Below, in pieces: positions 44,075 to 52,921 of a stretch of 64,000 nucleotides of DNA. Positions within the stretch are counted from its first letter, which is position 1. Each line of letters opens with the position of its first letter. Under the pieces are notes generated by a model. That model was not told the DNA's origin. It was given only the letters and a program-made list of their open reading frames with translations, and did not search any database. This DNA comes from Faecalibacterium gallinarum (GTDB lineage: Bacteria; Bacillota; Clostridia; Oscillospirales; Ruminococcaceae): NCBI RefSeq assembly GCF_022180365.1, contig NZ_BQKV01000115.1, positions 27,788 through 91,787 of the forward strand. Direction: 5' to 3'. The translations under genes were made by a program, and so were the position numbers.

Positions 44075-44858
44075 TGTGCAGCACCTCCTTCGTCAGAGCA
44101 CGGTAGGCTTCCGCCACTTTGCCTTTGGGGTCATGGGTAAAGATGCTCTTGCCTTCGGCGCTGGTTTCTGCTGCCCGCACCGACCGGGGGATTCCCTGGT
44201 CGAACACCTTGATCTTGGTGCCGTATGCCTGCCGGACCAAAGTATCAATCTCCTTTCCAAAATTCGTCCGGCTGTCGGTCATGGTCATGAGGATGCCCTC
44301 AATCCGCAGCTTCGGGTTGATTTGCCTTCGCACCTTGCTGATGGTCTGCAAAAGCTGCTCCAAGCCTTTGGCGGGCAGATATTGTGCCTGGACTGGGATC
44401 AGGGCACTATCCGCTGCGGCCAAAGCGTTAATTGTGAGCATCCCAAGGCTGGGAGTACAGTCCAACAGGATAAAGTCGTAGGTGTGTTTGGAGTTTTCCA
44501 GCACCTGCTTCAAGACCTTTTCCCTGCTCATAGCGTTCACAAGGCCCACTTCCATCCCCGCCAGCTCAATGCTGGCCGGAAGCAGGTCCACCCCCTCCGG
44601 GTGATGGAGGATTCCTTCCCCGGGCTGGATGGGTTTGTCCTCCAACACTTTGCCCATAAGGGTAGCAAGAGTCGTATTCAGTTCATCGGGCTTGGGCCAG
44701 CCCATGCTGATGGTCAGGCTGGCCTGTGGGTCGTTGTCCACCATCAGAACTTTTTTCCCTTCCATCGCAAGGCCAACGCCCAGATTCTCACAGGTCGTGG
44801 TCTTGCCTGTACCTCCCTTCTGGTTGACCACGGCGATTACGGTTGCTTTCTGGCTCAC
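44031..44858 (-). CDS. parA: ParA-type partition ATPase
   Basis: The 275-residue protein has the deviant Walker A NQKGGTGKTTT at about residues 10-20, DNDPQASLT, and FILLDCTPSLG, all features of ParA. It drives segregation with ParB. The GTG at 44858 is used because GGGAGG lies 8 nt upstream; the longer frame to 44885 has no site. It is the middle gene of the RepA-ParA-ParB block. Confidence 0.93.
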   Translation of the reverse strand: MSQKATVIAVVNQKGGTGKTTTCENLGVGLAMEGKKVLMVDNDPQASLTISMGWPKPDELNTTLATLMGKVLEDKPIQPGEGILHHPEGVDLLPASIELAGMEVGLVNAMSREKVLKQVLENSKHTYDFILLDCTPSLGMLTINALAAADSALIPVQAQYLPAKGLEQLLQTISKVRRQINPKLRIEGILMTMTDSRTNFGKEIDTLVRQAYGTKIKVFDQGIPRSVRAAETSAEGKSIFTHDPKGKVAEAYRALTKEVLHSAEKRRKHQLDQLR

Positions 44859-44914
44859 GGGAACCACCTCCCTTCCTGAAATCAAAAAGCCCGAGACTTA
44901 AAACCTCGGACTGG

Positions 44915-45814
44915 TTAATACTTAGCTGGTTTTGGATTCAGATCATGCTGCACCCTGGATGCGTAGTAGTTGTACATGGTCAAGGGGGCGTTATACAGGG
45001 CGGCCAGCAGATACTGCCGCATATTCCGCACCTGGGTGGTGTTCTCCTTCATACACATAAGGACAAAGCGAATATGGTCGCTGTCCAGTTTCATCAATTT
45101 GCCTTTGACCACCTCAAAGGGCTTATCGTCCCCGGCAATACGGATCATCTTCCGATTGCTGCATACCGTATCCACCAAAAGCTCCAACATCTCCTTCAGC
45201 ATATCCTCATCTTCAGGATTGCTTATAATCAGAGAATCAAAGTTGAGTTGATTCAAAAAATAATTCTGATATCTCGCTCGAGAGTCATTCCCTTCGGATT
45301 CCATTCCGGCGTCCTCGCCGGTTTCCCCTGAAAGGAAAGGATCAGTCTCGATCGAATCAGTATTGATTGGATTAGTATTAGTTCCTCGTGATTTTGACGA
45401 CTCAAGAGCCGCGGTTTTCACGGCTCCAGAATCGTGATTTTCACGACTCTGGATTCGTGATTCTGAAGGGTCAGAGATAAAGTTTTTCACATAGATCAGA
45501 CTGGGTTTTCCAAGGCCCCGGCGTTTCCGCTCGATCAGCTCGCAGCCTTCCAGTTCTTTCATGAGCTTGGTCGCCTTGTTGTCCGCACAGCAGAGAGCCT
45601 CCATAATTTCATCCGCTGTGAAGATGATGTACACTCGCCCCTGCTTATCCAGCCAACCGCTCTTGATGGACAGGCTCATTCGGTCCAGCAGAAGGCCATA
45701 CAGGATTTTGGCTTCCGCCGAGATGCCACGGAACTGAGGGTCGGTGAAAAGGACCTTGGGGAGCCGGTAGAACGAAAACAACTCGGCTTGTCCGTCGTAA
45801 AAGTAATCCAACAT
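44915..45814 (-). CDS. repA: RepA-N type replication initiator
   Basis: The ~299 residues begin with the RepA N-terminal winged helix (FYRLPKVLFTDPQFRGISAEAKILYGLLLDR). A linker and a C-terminal domain follow. Elements of this family replicate in the excised state from a site near or in repA. The ATG at 45814 has AAAGGAG upstream; the frame further up runs through the leader hairpin and is not used. A terminator hairpin lies in its leader (45841-45881). Confidence 0.88.
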   Translation of the reverse strand: MLDYFYDGQAELFSFYRLPKVLFTDPQFRGISAEAKILYGLLLDRMSLSIKSGWLDKQGRVYIIFTADEIMEALCCADNKATKLMKELEGCELIERKRRGLGKPSLIYVKNFISDPSESRIQSRENHDSGAVKTAALESSKSRGTNTNPINTDSIETDPFLSGETGEDAGMESEGNDSRARYQNYFLNQLNFDSLIISNPEDEDMLKEMLELLVDTVCSNRKMIRIAGDDKPFEVVKGKLMKLDSDHIRFVLMCMKENTTQVRNMRQYLLAALYNAPLTMYNYYASRVQHDLNPKPAKY

Positions 45815-45840
45815 ACAGTCTCCTTTCTCCGATTGGGCAC

Positions 45841-45881
45841 AAAAAAAGAACACCTTGGTTTTGGCAGAAATCAAGGTGTTC
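45841..45881 (-). terminator. Leader terminator/attenuator upstream of repA
   Basis: On the minus strand GAACACCTTG pairs with CAAGGTGTTC across a 14-nt loop and is followed by TTTTTTT. It lies 27 bases before the repA start codon, in the only leader available to the repA-parA-parB transcript. Confidence 0.75.
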
Positions 45882-45982
45882 TCTTTGTCGAAAAAATCCA
45901 CTTAGGCCGTTCTCTTTTAGTTGGTCAGATTGAAAGCAATTCGCAGAAAACATTTTTATTTGTATCATCGTATTTTTTGCAT

Positions 45983-46082
<100 letters not shown>

Positions 46083-46083
46083 A

Positions 46084-46117
46084 AAAAACACCTGCTTCGT
46101 TTGAAGCAGGTGTTTTT
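46084..46117. terminator. Terminator behind the tRNA fragment
   Basis: A perfect 15-bp stem (AAAAACACCTGCTTC with its complement) has a 4-nt loop and a T-run on both strands. It belongs to the original tRNA gene and may also end the LysR transcript. Confidence 0.85.
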
Positions 46118-46170
46118 CGTGTGTATCTTTCCTTTCGCCGGGGGATTCTCCTCCCCAATGAAACGTCGGC

Positions 46171-47091
46171 TCACAAAATCGTTTCCGACAGGGGCTGGTT
46201 TTGGCAGTAGCGGGCGTACTTCTTTTTGGCGATCTCGATGAAGGACTGGACCTCCAGCCGGGGGGCATGGCGCATGGCGGCGATCTCCACCCTCACCGGC
46301 GGGTAATCCAGCAAGGGGACTTTCACCATGCCGGGGATCACCGCGCCTGCCAGACAGGGCACGATGGAAACCGCCGTGCCCAGCTGGATCATGATGAGCG
46401 CCCCCTCAAAGCTGGGGGAAACTTTGCTCAGGTCCACCCCCACGTCCGCCAGTTCTTGCAGCGAGGGGCCCTGACAGGCTGAGAGAAAGCTGTCCACCGA
46501 GCCGGAGTTGACCACGCACTGGCCTTTCAGGTCTTTGAGATGAAGGGCTTTCCGCTCCGCCAGGGGGCAGTTGGGATTCATCAACACATGATACCCCAGG
46601 GAAAACAGGGGGCTAAAAGAGATGTCCGGGTCCTTGGTGTGCTCCGAAGCATAAAAGAAGCCGATGTCCAGCTGGCCCGAGCGGAGCTGCTCCAGGGGGC
46701 GGCGGTTGTCCTGGGGGATGACGTCCACGTAGGCGTTGGGATACTGGTGCTGGAACTCGGCCACGATCCCCGCAAAGGTGGTGTAGTCGAACAGCTGGCG
46801 CAGCCCCACCACCAGATGGGAGCGGTCCGCCGCCTGGATGTCCTGGGCCTTTTTCACCGACTGGCGGTGGAAACTGAGCATCTGGACCATATCCAGATAG
46901 AAGGCCTGGCCCGCTGCCGTGAGCCGGGTGCGGCGGGTGGTCCGCTCAAAGAGTTTGAGCCCGGTCTCCTTTTCCAGGGCGCTGATCTGGTAGCTGATGG
47001 AGGGCTGGGTGGTGAACAGCCGGTCGGCCGCCGCGCTGAAATTCAGCTCTTCCGCCACCGCAATAAAGCACTCCAGTTGGTAAATCGTCAT
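46171..47091 (-). CDS. LysR-family transcriptional regulator
   Basis: This 306-residue protein has an N-terminal winged helix-turn-helix (QLECFIAVAEELNFSAAADRL, then TTQPSISYQI) and a C-terminal periplasmic-binding-type effector domain. It is divergent from the fumarate-reductase-like gene, the classic LysR layout, and so is the likely regulator of it. The start at 47091 has a G-rich ribosome site; the longer frame to 47166 covers the promoter and is not used. Confidence 0.92.
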   Translation of the reverse strand: MTIYQLECFIAVAEELNFSAAADRLFTTQPSISYQISALEKETGLKLFERTTRRTRLTAAGQAFYLDMVQMLSFHRQSVKKAQDIQAADRSHLVVGLRQLFDYTTFAGIVAEFQHQYPNAYVDVIPQDNRRPLEQLRSGQLDIGFFYASEHTKDPDISFSPLFSLGYHVLMNPNCPLAERKALHLKDLKGQCVVNSGSVDSFLSACQGPSLQELADVGVDLSKVSPSFEGALIMIQLGTAVSIVPCLAGAVIPGMVKVPLLDYPPVRVEIAAMRHAPRLEVQSFIEIAKKKYARYCQNQPLSETIL

Positions 47092-47117
47092 AGAAATCCC
47101 CCCTCGTGGGAAAAAAC

Positions 47118-47238
47118 ATTGTTCGGAACCATTATACAATCTTTCCCATACGGGGTAAATAGCCAAAGCATTGATCGAGTCTTTTTATAAATCCCGGATT
47201 ATTTTATATTTCTCTTTTCTACGACAATTTGTTATACT
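47118..47238. promoter_or_regulatory. Divergent promoters and LysR-type box
   Basis: Toward lysR, an extended -10 (TGTATAAT, hexamer at 47131-47136) is overlapped by ATTGT-N13-ACAAT (47118-47140), a T-N11-A style dyad fitting LysR autoregulation. Toward the reductase, an extended -10 (TGTTATACT, hexamer 47233-47238) has only a poor -35, as for an activator-dependent promoter. Confidence 0.5.
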
Positions 47239-47318
47239 TTCCACAAAGGCAGGGCGCACACCCCCTGCCCCGAGAAAGAAGAAGGAAACACCGAACCAGA
47301 AGGAAAAGGAGTCCAACT

Positions 47319-49241
47319 ATGAGCAAAATTTCTCGTCGTTCGTTTATGCGCGGCGCCGCCCTCGGCACTGTGGGCGTGGCTGCTGCCGGCCTGCTGAGCG
47401 GCTGCAACAACAGCAGCTCCACCGCCGCTTCCTCCACCGCTGCCTCCTCCGAGGCTGCCGGCAGCCAGGGGGCTTCCTCCGCTCCGGTCATCCCCTCGGC
47501 CCCGGTGGACGGCAAGTACGTCACCAAGGCCATGGGCCACGAGAGCTGGGTCTACGTCGCCACCACCTTCGCCGACGGCGCCATCACTGCCTGTGAGGTC
47601 CTTTCCCACGAGGAGACCATCGGCATCGGCAACTACGCCTGCTCCCGCATCCCCGCCGCCATCGTGGAGCACCAGAGCATCAACGTGCCCAACCTGCGGG
47701 GCTCCTCCATCACCTCCATGGCCATCAAGTCCGCCGTCAAGGAGGCCATCACCCTGGCCGGCTACAATGTGGACGACTTCTCCGCTGAGGTCACTGTGGA
47801 GCCCTCCACCGAAGTGATCGAGGAAGAGGCCGACGTCATCATCATGGGCGCCGGCACCGCGGGCCTGGTCTGCGCCGCCCGCCTGCTGGAGGCTGGTTAC
47901 AGCGTCACCCTGGTGGAGAAGCGGGACATCCCCGGCGGCTCCATGGCCATGACCTACGGCGGCGTGGCCACCGCAGGCTCCAAGCTGCAGTACAACTTCG
48001 ACGTCACTGGCGAGTACCGGGCTTCCGCCATGGGCACCCTGGACGGCATGATGAACTTCTGGAAGACCATGGACAAGTATCACCGGAAGGACTTCTTCAC
48101 CGGCGAGATGCCCTACATGACCGCCCAGTACACCGTCTCGGGCGATCTGGTGGACTGGATGGCCAGCATCGGCATCGGCTTCAGCACCCTGGGCACCTAC
48201 GAGTGCGCCACCACCTACGGCGCCTCCACCCCCTACCTGGCCCCCGGCTGCTACGAGGGCGGCGCAGGCTACGCCATGATGTTCCTGGCCAACCGGGTCA
48301 GCTCCTACGAGAAGGGCAAGATCATCTACTCCACCAGCGTCACCGACCTGATCAAGGATGAGAGCGGCCGTGTGGTGGGCTTCCACGCCAAGGGCGACAA
48401 CGGCGCCAGCTACACCCTGAAAGCCAAGGCCGTCTGCCTGGCCTCCGGCGGTTTCGGCAAGAACACCGAGATGCTGAAGAAATACAGCGCCGACTACGCC
48501 GACTTCTTCTTCAACTGCGCCTCCTGCGTCACCGGTGACGGCATCCAGCTGGGTCTGGACGCCGGCGGCGTGGTGGAGTGCGAGAACCGTCCCCTGCCCG
48601 CCTTCCTCTCCAGCTACAAGAGCAAGTTCGAGCTGGCCTTCATCCACTCCACCGCTCCCGGCATCATGGTCAACATCAACGGCGACAACATCGGCAACAT
48701 CATGTCCGACAACCACTATACCATGGCCAACGCCAAGCTGAACAAGGACAACGGCGACACCTTCTACTACATCTTCGACGAGTCCTCCGCCATCAAGCTG
48801 AAGGACAGCGAGTCTTACGGCTTCAACGGCTATGTAGCCATGTTCGAGAAGGGCGAGGCCGTCCACTACGAGAGCGTTGAGGCTGCCAGCAAGGAGCTCT
48901 CCCTGCCCAACCTGGCCGCCGCCATCGAGAACAACAACAAGGCCGCCCTGTCCGGCCAGCCCGACGAGTTCGGCCGCGCAGGCTGCCCCTACATCGAGAC
49001 CCGGGACGGCATCTGGGCCATCCGGGTGGACCCCACCTTCTACCTGACCACCGCCGGCCTGGCCATCGACACCGACTGCCATGTCCTGACCGAGGACCGG
49101 AAAGCCATCCCCGGCCTGTACGCTGCCGGCGACGTCTGCGGCTCCATCGAGGAGAAGGACGCCAAGCAGTACGGCATGGGCTTTGACGCTGCCCTCTGCT
49201 ACGGCTACATCATGGGCGAGACCCTGAAAAAAGAGCTGTAA
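47319..49241 (+). CDS. Tat-exported FMN/FAD fumarate reductase-like lipoprotein
   Basis: The 640-residue protein begins with a Tat signal (SRRSFM) and a lipobox (L-S-G-C, Cys29). An Ser/Ala/Thr-rich linker follows, then an FMN-binding domain at about 65-140. The usual SGAT.TS flavinylation motif reads RGSSITS here, with Ser130 at the flavin-accepting position. A large FAD-binding-2 domain follows from about residue 160 (IIMGAGTAGL; GGSMAMTYGG). This layout is typical of extracytoplasmic reductases for fumarate, urocanate, cinnamates and similar electron acceptors. The substrate cannot be read from sequence. Start ATG has AAAGGAG upstream; the LysR gene is divergent from it. Confidence 0.85.
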   Translation: MSKISRRSFMRGAALGTVGVAAAGLLSGCNNSSSTAASSTAASSEAAGSQGASSAPVIPSAPVDGKYVTKAMGHESWVYVATTFADGAITACEVLSHEETIGIGNYACSRIPAAIVEHQSINVPNLRGSSITSMAIKSAVKEAITLAGYNVDDFSAEVTVEPSTEVIEEEADVIIMGAGTAGLVCAARLLEAGYSVTLVEKRDIPGGSMAMTYGGVATAGSKLQYNFDVTGEYRASAMGTLDGMMNFWKTMDKYHRKDFFTGEMPYMTAQYTVSGDLVDWMASIGIGFSTLGTYECATTYGASTPYLAPGCYEGGAGYAMMFLANRVSSYEKGKIIYSTSVTDLIKDESGRVVGFHAKGDNGASYTLKAKAVCLASGGFGKNTEMLKKYSADYADFFFNCASCVTGDGIQLGLDAGGVVECENRPLPAFLSSYKSKFELAFIHSTAPGIMVNINGDNIGNIMSDNHYTMANAKLNKDNGDTFYYIFDESSAIKLKDSESYGFNGYVAMFEKGEAVHYESVEAASKELSLPNLAAAIENNNKAALSGQPDEFGRAGCPYIETRDGIWAIRVDPTFYLTTAGLAIDTDCHVLTEDRKAIPGLYAAGDVCGSIEEKDAKQYGMGFDAALCYGYIMGETLKKEL

Positions 49242-49319
49242 TCCCCCGTTTTCCCACTTCCGCTGATCTCTCCCGGCCGGGTCCCCCAATGCCCGGCCGG
49301 GGGCAGATAGATTCAAAAG

Positions 49320-49357
49320 AGGCTGCTGCGAAACTCCGGTTTTGCAGCGGCCTTTTT
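49320..49357 (+). terminator. Terminator of the reductase gene
   Basis: AGGCTGCTGCGAAA pairs with GTTTTGCAGCGGCCT and is followed by TTTTT, 80 bases past the stop. Confidence 0.75.
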
Positions 49358-49373
49358 CCATGGCGGGGCAAAC

Positions 49374-49413
49374 AAAAAAGACCGGCCCCCCTCTGCGGGG
49401 AACCAGTCTCTTT
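49374..49413 (-). terminator. Terminator of the metallophosphoesterase gene
   Basis: On the minus strand AAAGAGACTGGTTCCCC pairs with GGGGCCGGTCTTTTTT over a short loop and ends in a T-run. It lies 10 bases past the gene end. Confidence 0.75.
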
Positions 49414-49422
49414 GATGTACTC

Positions 49423-50274
49423 TCATCCCTCCGCCGGCCGAAGCTGGATCTGCACAATTTCCGGCACGTTGAACAGCCGGAACGGGTACCGGGTCATCCC
49501 GATGCCGCTGCTGACGTACATTTGCAGCGCAGTCTCCGTCCCAATTTCTCCCTGGGTGTAGAACCCTTTTCGGAATCCCTCGGAGCCGGGGGGCAGAAGC
49601 CGGGCGGTAATCAGGGGCAGGCTCACCTGCCCGCCGTGGGTGTGCCCGGCCAGCAGGAGATTGTCGCTGCTGCTCTCGATCTGCCGGGCGATGCAGGGCT
49701 CGTGGGAGAGGATCAAATTAAACGCCTCGCTCTGGATGGTGTAGAGCTCGGGGGGCGTCCAGCCCACCAGAACATCGTCGTAGCCGAACACCCGGATGCC
49801 GTACTCCTCGAACAGCTGGCTCTCGTCGTCCAGCACCGTAAACCCGCAGGAAGTCATAAACTCCTGATAAATACGCACCGCGCCCCCGCCGTAGTCGTGG
49901 TTGCCCCAGACAGCGAACTTGCCCGCCCGGGCCTCGATCCGGGAGAGAGAGTCCCGCAGGGCCTCCAGGTCCAGGGCCTGCCGGTCCCGGGCGTAGTTGT
50001 CCAGCAGGTCCCCGCCAAAGAGGACGAAGTCCGGGTCCAGGCCGTTGATGGTATCCACAATCTCTTCGGCGTGGGCGATGTCGTAGTACTCCCCGAAATG
50101 GGTGTCGGTGAAAAACACCACCGTACAGGGCGAGATCTCTTTTTCAGTGGTGACCGTGAAAGTTTTGACCGTCAGGCGGTTGGGCTCTATGAAATAGGAA
50201 TAGCCGATGACCCCCAGCAAAGCCGCCGCCAGCAGGAGGACCAGCAAAATGGTTCTTCGGATGATTTTCAGCAC
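49423..50274 (-). CDS. Membrane-anchored metallophosphoesterase
   Basis: This 283-residue protein has one N-terminal membrane span (about 10-25) and the calcineurin-type metal motifs in order: TDTHFG, GGDLLDN, GNHD, and GHTHGGQ. It probably hydrolyses a phosphoester or lipid pyrophosphate at the outer face of the membrane. It is convergent with the reductase and divergent from the MATE gene; no operon partner. Confidence 0.88.
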   Translation of the reverse strand: MLKIIRRTILLVLLLAAALLGVIGYSYFIEPNRLTVKTFTVTTEKEISPCTVVFFTDTHFGEYYDIAHAEEIVDTINGLDPDFVLFGGDLLDNYARDRQALDLEALRDSLSRIEARAGKFAVWGNHDYGGGAVRIYQEFMTSCGFTVLDDESQLFEEYGIRVFGYDDVLVGWTPPELYTIQSEAFNLILSHEPCIARQIESSSDNLLLAGHTHGGQVSLPLITARLLPPGSEGFRKGFYTQGEIGTETALQMYVSSGIGMTRYPFRLFNVPEIVQIQLRPAEG

Positions 50275-50379
50275 GTCAGTCGTCCTTATTCTTTTATAAT
50301 AGAACGCCCCGGCGGGGCGCAGCAGATGGCCCTATTATATACGGTTCGGGGCGGTTTGTACACACCAGGAATTCCCCTC

Positions 50380-50408
50380 TTGACAAAGTCAGGGAACTAT
50401 GTTAGCAT
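50380..50408 (+). promoter_or_regulatory. Promoter of the MATE transporter
   Basis: TTGACA (50380-50385), a 17-bp spacer, and TAGCAT (50403-50408) with an extended TG. Transcription would start near 50415, just before the leader hairpin. Confidence 0.75.
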
Positions 50409-50418
50409 ATCCCCTGCG

Positions 50419-50473
50419 AAAGCTATATTTTTCCTTGTGGGTGAGATAAACAAGGGGAAATATAGCTTTTTTT
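50419..50473 (+). terminator. Leader terminator/attenuator upstream of the MATE gene
   Basis: AAAGCTATATTT pairs with AAATATAGCTTT (50419-50430 and 50458-50469), extended by CCTTGT/ACAAGG, and is followed by TTTTTTT. It stands between the strong promoter and the start codon at 50507, so readthrough must be controlled or leaky. Confidence 0.75.
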
Positions 50474-50506
50474 CTTCGTCATCACAGCAAAAAAGAGGAA
50501 TCCCAT

Positions 50507-51864
50507 ATGCAGCAAACCTTCATGAAAACGAAACCAATTTTACCCCTTGTCCTGTCCATGTCCCTGCCCATGGTGCTCTCCATGATGGTCTCGTCCCTGT
50601 ACAACATCGTGGACAGCTACTATGTGGCCAAGATCAGCGAGGACGCCATGACCGCCCTCTCCCTGGTCTACCCCGTCCAGAACTTGATCAACGCCGTAAC
50701 CATCGGCTTTTCCATCGGCGCCAACGCGGTAATCGCCTATCACCTGGGGGCCCAGGACACCCGGGCCGCCGGGGCCGCCGCCGCCCAGAGCCTTGTTTAC
50801 AACGCCCTCCATGGGGCGGTGCTGACGGTCGGTTGCATCGCGGTGATGCCCTGGTTTTTGGGGCTCTTCACCGACGACCCTCAAATCATCTCCCTGGGGG
50901 TGCGCTACTCCCGGATCGCCTTCAGCTTCGCGGTGGTGGTGGCCGTCACCATGTCCATGGAGAAAATCTTCCAGGCTGCGGGCCGGATGATGCTGACCAT
51001 GGTCTGTATGCTCACCGGCTGTATCTCCAATATCCTGCTGGACCCGGTGCTGATCTTCGGGTGGGGGCCTTTCCCCAAAATGGGGATTGAGGGCGCCGCC
51101 CTGGCCACCGGCATCGGCCAAACCCTGAGCCTGCTTGTCTACCTGGTCTGTTTCCGCGTCAGCCGCCTGCCCATGGAGATCCGGCCCCGCCGGGGGATCT
51201 TCGATCTTCGCCTGGCCAAAAAGATGTACTCGGTGGGCATTCCGGCGGCCCTCAACCTGGCCCTGCCCTCCCTGCTGATCTCCTGTTTGAATATCATTCT
51301 GGCGGTGTTCTCGCCGGTGTACGTGCTGGTGCTGGGGTTTATTACAAGCTGCAAACCTTCCTGTACCTGCCCGCCAACGGGATCGTTCAGGGGATGCGCC
51401 CCATCATCGGCTACAACTACGGCGCCCGGGAGGACGTCCGGGTGAAAAAGATCTACCGCACCGCCCTGGCCCTCTCGGTCTGCATCATGGCCCTGGGCAC
51501 CGTCCTCTGTTGGGCGATCCCTTCGCAGCTGATCGGGCTGTTCTCCACCAGCGCCGAGACCATCGCCGCCGGGCGCACCGCCCTTGAGATCATCAGCCTG
51601 GGGTTCATTGTCTCCTCGGTGTCGGTGATCTCCTGCGGCGCGCTAGAGGGTCTGGGCATGGGCGGGCCCTCCCTAGCCATCTCCCTCTTGCGGTATGCCC
51701 TGCTGATCCTGCCCGCCGCATTTCTCTTCTCCCGACTGTGGGGGGCGGTGGGGGTGTGGCACGCCTTCTGGGTCACCGAGGTTCTCACCGCAGCCATCTC
51801 CTATTTCCTCTATAACCGCACCGTTCACCGCCCGGTTCCGCCCTCCCCGGGGAAGAACAGCTGA
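50507..51864 (+). pseudogene. MATE-family efflux transporter, frameshifted
   Basis: The first part (50507 to about 51337) encodes the N-terminal two-thirds of a MATE transporter (LSMSLPMVLSMMVSSLYNIVD; GIEGAALATGIGQ). At a run of four G (51334-51337) the frame shifts; in the plus-one frame the protein continues VYYKLQTFLYLPANGIVQGMRPIIGYNYG to 51864. One more G would restore a full ~450-residue transporter. The break could be a real inactivating change, a phase-variable tract, or a sequencing error. The first frame ends in nonsense at 51445. Its 3' end overlaps the convergent ferredoxin gene. Confidence 0.85.
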
Positions 51865-52667
51865 TTCTCCGCCGGGCGCTGGAAGTTTTGTTCCAGCATT
51901 GTTATATGGGAGAGAAACTCCGGGTCGTCGAAGTACTTGGCCTGCCGGGGGCAGCCCCGGACGCAGCTCTGGCACTTGATGCAGACCCCCGTCACCTGAT
52001 CCGGGCGGGCCCGATCAATGGAGCCCATGGGGCAGTTTTGGGCGCAGAGGCCGCAGCCGCCGCAGCGGGCCGGATCGGTCCGGGGCTTGGCTTTCAGAAA
52101 CTTTGCGGGCTGGCCGTCCTCCCGCCTGGGGGTGTAATAGGGGGCCGCCGGGTCCCCCGGCACCGCGAGGGGCTGGAGGGGCTCATCCGCCCGGAGTTTT
52201 TCCGCCAGCCGACGGGCAAAGTCGTCCATCTGGGCCTCGTCCGCCGGGCCGGGGCGGCCGGGGGCCAAAGCGTCGGTGAAAGCGTGGACCGCCCCAAAGG
52301 CCCCGGCCCCCGCCAGCTGGAAGCCATCCGCCTCCAACACCGCGCAAAGCTCGGCCAGAGCGTTGTCAAAGGAGCGGTTGCCGAAGGTCACCACCGCCAC
52401 GGCGGGGGTACCGCTGCCTCGGAGTTTCGACTGGTAGTCGGGCAGAATCTTGTTGGGCAGCTTTCCGGCGTAGGTGGGCCCGCCCATCACCACCAGATCC
52501 GATGGGCCAAAAACCCGGGCCTCGGCCCGCTGGGCGGGCAGGGTCCAGGGGATCTCCCGCCAGGGCAGATCCAGCACCCCGGCCAGCTGCCGGGCGATCC
52601 GGCCCACCGCCCGCCGGGTGCTGCCGGTGGGGCTGAAAGACAAAGCGTATACGCAGGCGAGTTCCAT
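51825..52667 (-). CDS. Flavodoxin-ferredoxin fusion (EFR1-type)
   Basis: This 280-residue protein has an N-terminal flavodoxin-like domain (SFSPTGSTRR; GGPTYAGKLP) and two 4Fe-4S clusters near the C-terminus (CGGCGLCAQNCPMG and CIKCQSCVRGCP). It should pass electrons in anaerobic metabolism; the redox partner is not evident. It overlaps the 3' end of the MATE gene by 40 bp and is alone on its strand. Confidence 0.88.
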   Translation of the reverse strand: MELACVYALSFSPTGSTRRAVGRIARQLAGVLDLPWREIPWTLPAQRAEARVFGPSDLVVMGGPTYAGKLPNKILPDYQSKLRGSGTPAVAVVTFGNRSFDNALAELCAVLEADGFQLAGAGAFGAVHAFTDALAPGRPGPADEAQMDDFARRLAEKLRADEPLQPLAVPGDPAAPYYTPRREDGQPAKFLKAKPRTDPARCGGCGLCAQNCPMGSIDRARPDQVTGVCIKCQSCVRGCPRQAKYFDDPEFLSHITMLEQNFQRPAENQLFFPGEGGTGR

Positions 52668-52728
52668 CTTTTTTCCTCCACTTCCCGCTCCTTATTATAA
52701 AGAGAGTCTGGTTCCATGATAGCACACC

Positions 52729-52760
52729 AAAGGCCGTTTTTCCACGAAAACGGCCTTTTT
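52729..52760. terminator. Bidirectional hairpin between the EFR1 and alcohol dehydrogenase genes
   Basis: AAAGGCCGTTTT pairs with AAAACGGCCTTT across 6 nt and carries T-runs on both strands. It insulates the two divergent promoters or ends a short transcript. Confidence 0.65.
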
Positions 52761-52814
52761 CCGGGTGGGTCAACCTGCACAAAAGAAGCCCCGCCGTTTC
52801 TCAGGAACTGCCAA

Positions 52815-52843
52815 TTGACACTTCTTTAACGATTGGTTATACT
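52815..52843 (+). promoter_or_regulatory. Promoter of the alcohol dehydrogenase gene
   Basis: Consensus TTGACA (52815-52820), a 17-bp spacer, and TATACT (52838-52843). The transcript would carry a ~70-nt leader. Confidence 0.8.
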
Positions 52844-52921
52844 GGGAACAGCGGCCCCGAGCGGGCCAAATCGAGAATCCAATTCCCATGATAACGATTG
52901 ATTTTCAGGAGGAAAAAACAT

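Noticed and set aside
47232..49457. 741-codon minus-strand frame opposite the flavoprotein reductase
   Set aside because: A Gly/Val/His-rich translation caused by high GC at the third position of the real gene; no start signal and no domain.
50399..50449. 16-codon leader peptide (ATG at 50399) ending in the loop of the MATE leader hairpin
   Set aside because: The ATG overlaps the -10 box of the promoter, so it would not be in the transcript, and there is no ribosome site.
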